Positions 40,648 through 41,964 of a stretch of DNA of 41,964 nt are shown piece after piece. The notes under the pieces were generated by a model. The model did no database searches. It had not been told where the DNA came from and was given only the letters and a program-made list of their open reading frames with translations. Both the position numbers and the translations under genes were made by a program. The first letter of the stretch is position 1. Every line of letters starts with the position of its first letter. The stretch lies in NCBI GenBank assembly GCA_001304315.1, contig LJUW01000021.1, forward strand, positions 1 through 41,964, in the 5' to 3' direction. Origin of the DNA: a candidate division Zixibacteria bacterium SM23_73_2 (GTDB lineage Bacteria > Zixibacteria > MSB-5A5 > SM23-73-2).

Positions 40648-41964
40648 CTTCTTGGCTCTTATCTGCTGGAGCAGATTCTTTGCCCTCTCGTCCCGGGGAT
40701 TTTTTGAAATCCACTTTTCTATGAGCTTCTCTGCTTTCTCAATCTGGTTGGTTGAGAGATAAAAACCCACCAGAGGTTGGAAGGAAAAAGCATCGGTGGG
40801 CTCCATCTCGAAAGCCCTTTCCATCTCCACCTGCGCATTCTCATACTCCCCGCTCCGGTAGTACAAAGCTCCCAGAAATTGATGATAGGCTACGGTGTAA
40901 GGTTGTTTTCTCACCGCTTCCTCAAGATTTTCCACTCCCCGTTTTAAAATCTCTTCTGCCTTTTCCTCCTGCCCCTCCGATTGGTAATGATGATTTGCAA
41001 GGATATAGGTGCGGTAATAGTAGGGATGAACCTGGATTGCTTTTTCAAGCAGTTCAAATGCCTTATCCTTTTGATCATTTTCAAAATAGTAACCCGCCAG
41101 TTCTATGAACTTCTCCGGATAGATATAAAGAAGTCCGATTGTGGTCTCGTCCTTGTAAACGCCCAGATCGTCTACCCCCCGGTACTTATAGACATCCTCT
41201 ATAAGACGATGAAACTTCTCCTGGTTAACTCTACGGTAACCCTTCTCCGAAACGATGCGGTAAGCCAGTGCTTCAGCCACCACGTTGCTGTCCAGACCAA
41301 CCCAGTAGTTGGGGGTAACCGTGGTGGAGAAATAGATCGGATATTTCCACTGGTTGGATTCCAGGATGATCAGAATCATCTGGTCCTGAAGCTGCATTCC
41401 CCTTTTTCTCTGGGGATCGTAAAAGGGGAACAGGTATCTTCTGCTGTTTAAGGATTTGTCATAAAAAGGTTTTTGGGGCCTTGTTATTCTCCTCCCGCCC
41501 TCGACTACCTCGACCCACTTAATCTGCTCATCCTCCAGATCAATGGGAACCCCCATCTGGTTTTTAAGCTGAAGTATGTACCAGTCAGCATTTAGAAGGC
41601 TCAAATTGACCACTCTGACGTCCTTCCTCACCCCCTCCACCTCCTGGATGAACCACAAAGGAAAGGTGTCGTTATCCCCGTTGGTGAATATGATTCCGTT
41701 CTCATCGCAGGAGTTTAAAATGTTGTAAGCATAATCGTAGGGTATGTAGTTGTTCCTTCTGTTGTTGGGGGAATTGAAATTCTTGCTGAAAGTTAGAAGG
41801 GGCAAAAACAAAAGAAATACCAAAACTAAGTAGCCGGTGAATCTTAAAAAGGTATGGTTGGATTTATACTTCTCTACTACCTCCCCGATGCTTCGCAACA
41901 ATCCTGCTGCTCCTAATCCCAGGAGTATGGCAAAAAACATAAAGGCCGGTGTGAAAAAATAATC
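40645..41964 (-). CDS. DUF2723-family membrane protein with C-terminal TPR repeats, 5' end beyond the window
   Basis: The frame is open to the window edge, where DYFFTPAF precedes the first internal methionine at 41940, so the visible 439 codons are the C-terminal part. DYFF.P.F followed by a hydrophobic stretch is typical of the last part of the DUF2723 membrane domain. Two membrane segments remain (about residues 8-24 and 42-60 of the visible part). A soluble region follows with IIFTNGDNDTFPLWFIQEVE and VVNLSLLNADWYI, then TPR repeats over about the last 160 residues. The family resembles GT-C-type glycosyltransferases and O-mannosyltransferases in architecture; the activity is unproven. 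The stop codon is part of a dispersed repeat. Confidence 0.86.
   Translation of the reverse strand, partial: DYFFTPAFMFFAILLGLGAAGLLRSIGEVVEKYKSNHTFLRFTGYLVLVFLLFLPLLTFSKNFNSPNNRRNNYIPYDYAYNILNSCDENGIIFTNGDNDTFPLWFIQEVEGVRKDVRVVNLSLLNADWYILQLKNQMGVPIDLEDEQIKWVEVVEGGRRITRPQKPFYDKSLNSRRYLFPFYDPQRKRGMQLQDQMILIILESNQWKYPIYFSTTVTPNYWVGLDSNVVAEALAYRIVSEKGYRRVNQEKFHRLIEDVYKYRGVDDLGVYKDETTIGLLYIYPEKFIELAGYYFENDQKDKAFELLEKAIQVHPYYYRTYILANHHYQSEGQEEKAEEILKRGVENLEEAVRKQPYTVAYHQFLGALYYRSGEYENAQVEMERAFEMEPTDAFSFQPLVGFYLSTNQIEKAEKLIEKWISKNPRDERAKNLLQQIRAKK

Noticed and set aside
1-41964. tRNA, rRNA or riboswitch genes
   Set aside because: I looked through the intergenic stretches for T-loop sequences, conserved rRNA blocks and common riboswitch cores and saw none; a covariance-model search would be needed to exclude them.

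Overview
The window looks like a chromosomal segment of a Gram-negative, anaerobic bacterium from a poorly cultured lineage, probably of the FCB type (Zixibacteria, KSB1 or WOR-3-like); the lineage is inference. The envelope genes support this: a PorV/PorQ-type outer membrane protein, a patatin fused to POTRA domains and a BamA-like barrel, lipoproteins, and a secreted propeller protein ending in dockerin repeats. Good sigma70-type promoters and AGGAGG ribosome sites argue against an archaeon, although several metabolic genes (Hdr, Kor, MvhD, cPGS-like) resemble archaeal families. The window is cut inside a gene at both ends.

Bases 1-11510, all minus strand, form one energy-metabolism locus read from a promoter at 11481-11510: sucC, sucD, korDABC (2-oxoacid:ferredoxin oxidoreductase), a GltD-like FAD/Fe-S oxidoreductase, mvhD, a lipoprotein, an HdrC-HdrB fusion and hdrA. 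The products would interconvert 2-oxoglutarate and succinate and pass electrons between ferredoxin, NAD(P)H and a heterodisulfide-reductase-type complex. hdrA has one in-frame TGA at a conserved cysteine position, followed by a good bacterial SECIS-like hairpin, so it is very probably a selenoprotein.

Bases 11596-28110, also minus strand, hold tRNA nucleotidyltransferase, carbamate kinase, a cPGS-like P-loop protein, an aldehyde dehydrogenase, an RNase Z-like hydrolase, threonine aldolase, an envelope operon (PorV-like, double-rotamase lipoprotein, polyprenol-kinase-like), a thioredoxin-like protein, a metal permease, the propeller/dockerin protein and a SpoU RNA methyltransferase. Two intergenic regions (17787-18227 and 24524-24878) are packed with hairpins and short repeats.

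From 28216 to 40418 genes run on the plus strand: the patatin/barrel protein, a cation diffusion facilitator flanked by winged-helix-like domains, two methyltransferases, a cysteine-less alkyltransferase-like protein, a secreted metallo-beta-lactamase-fold protein and a YbaN-family membrane protein. Then comes a two-gene unit with its own strong promoter: a small membrane protein and a 1026-residue trypsin-STAND-TPR protein. This unit has foreign-looking codon use, is followed by about 570 bases of palindromic repeats, and is the best candidate for an undescribed defence or conflict system. An excisionase-like/DUF2087 regulator and the C-terminal part of a DUF2723/TPR membrane protein (minus strand) close the window. 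I saw no tRNA, rRNA, CRISPR array or transposase.
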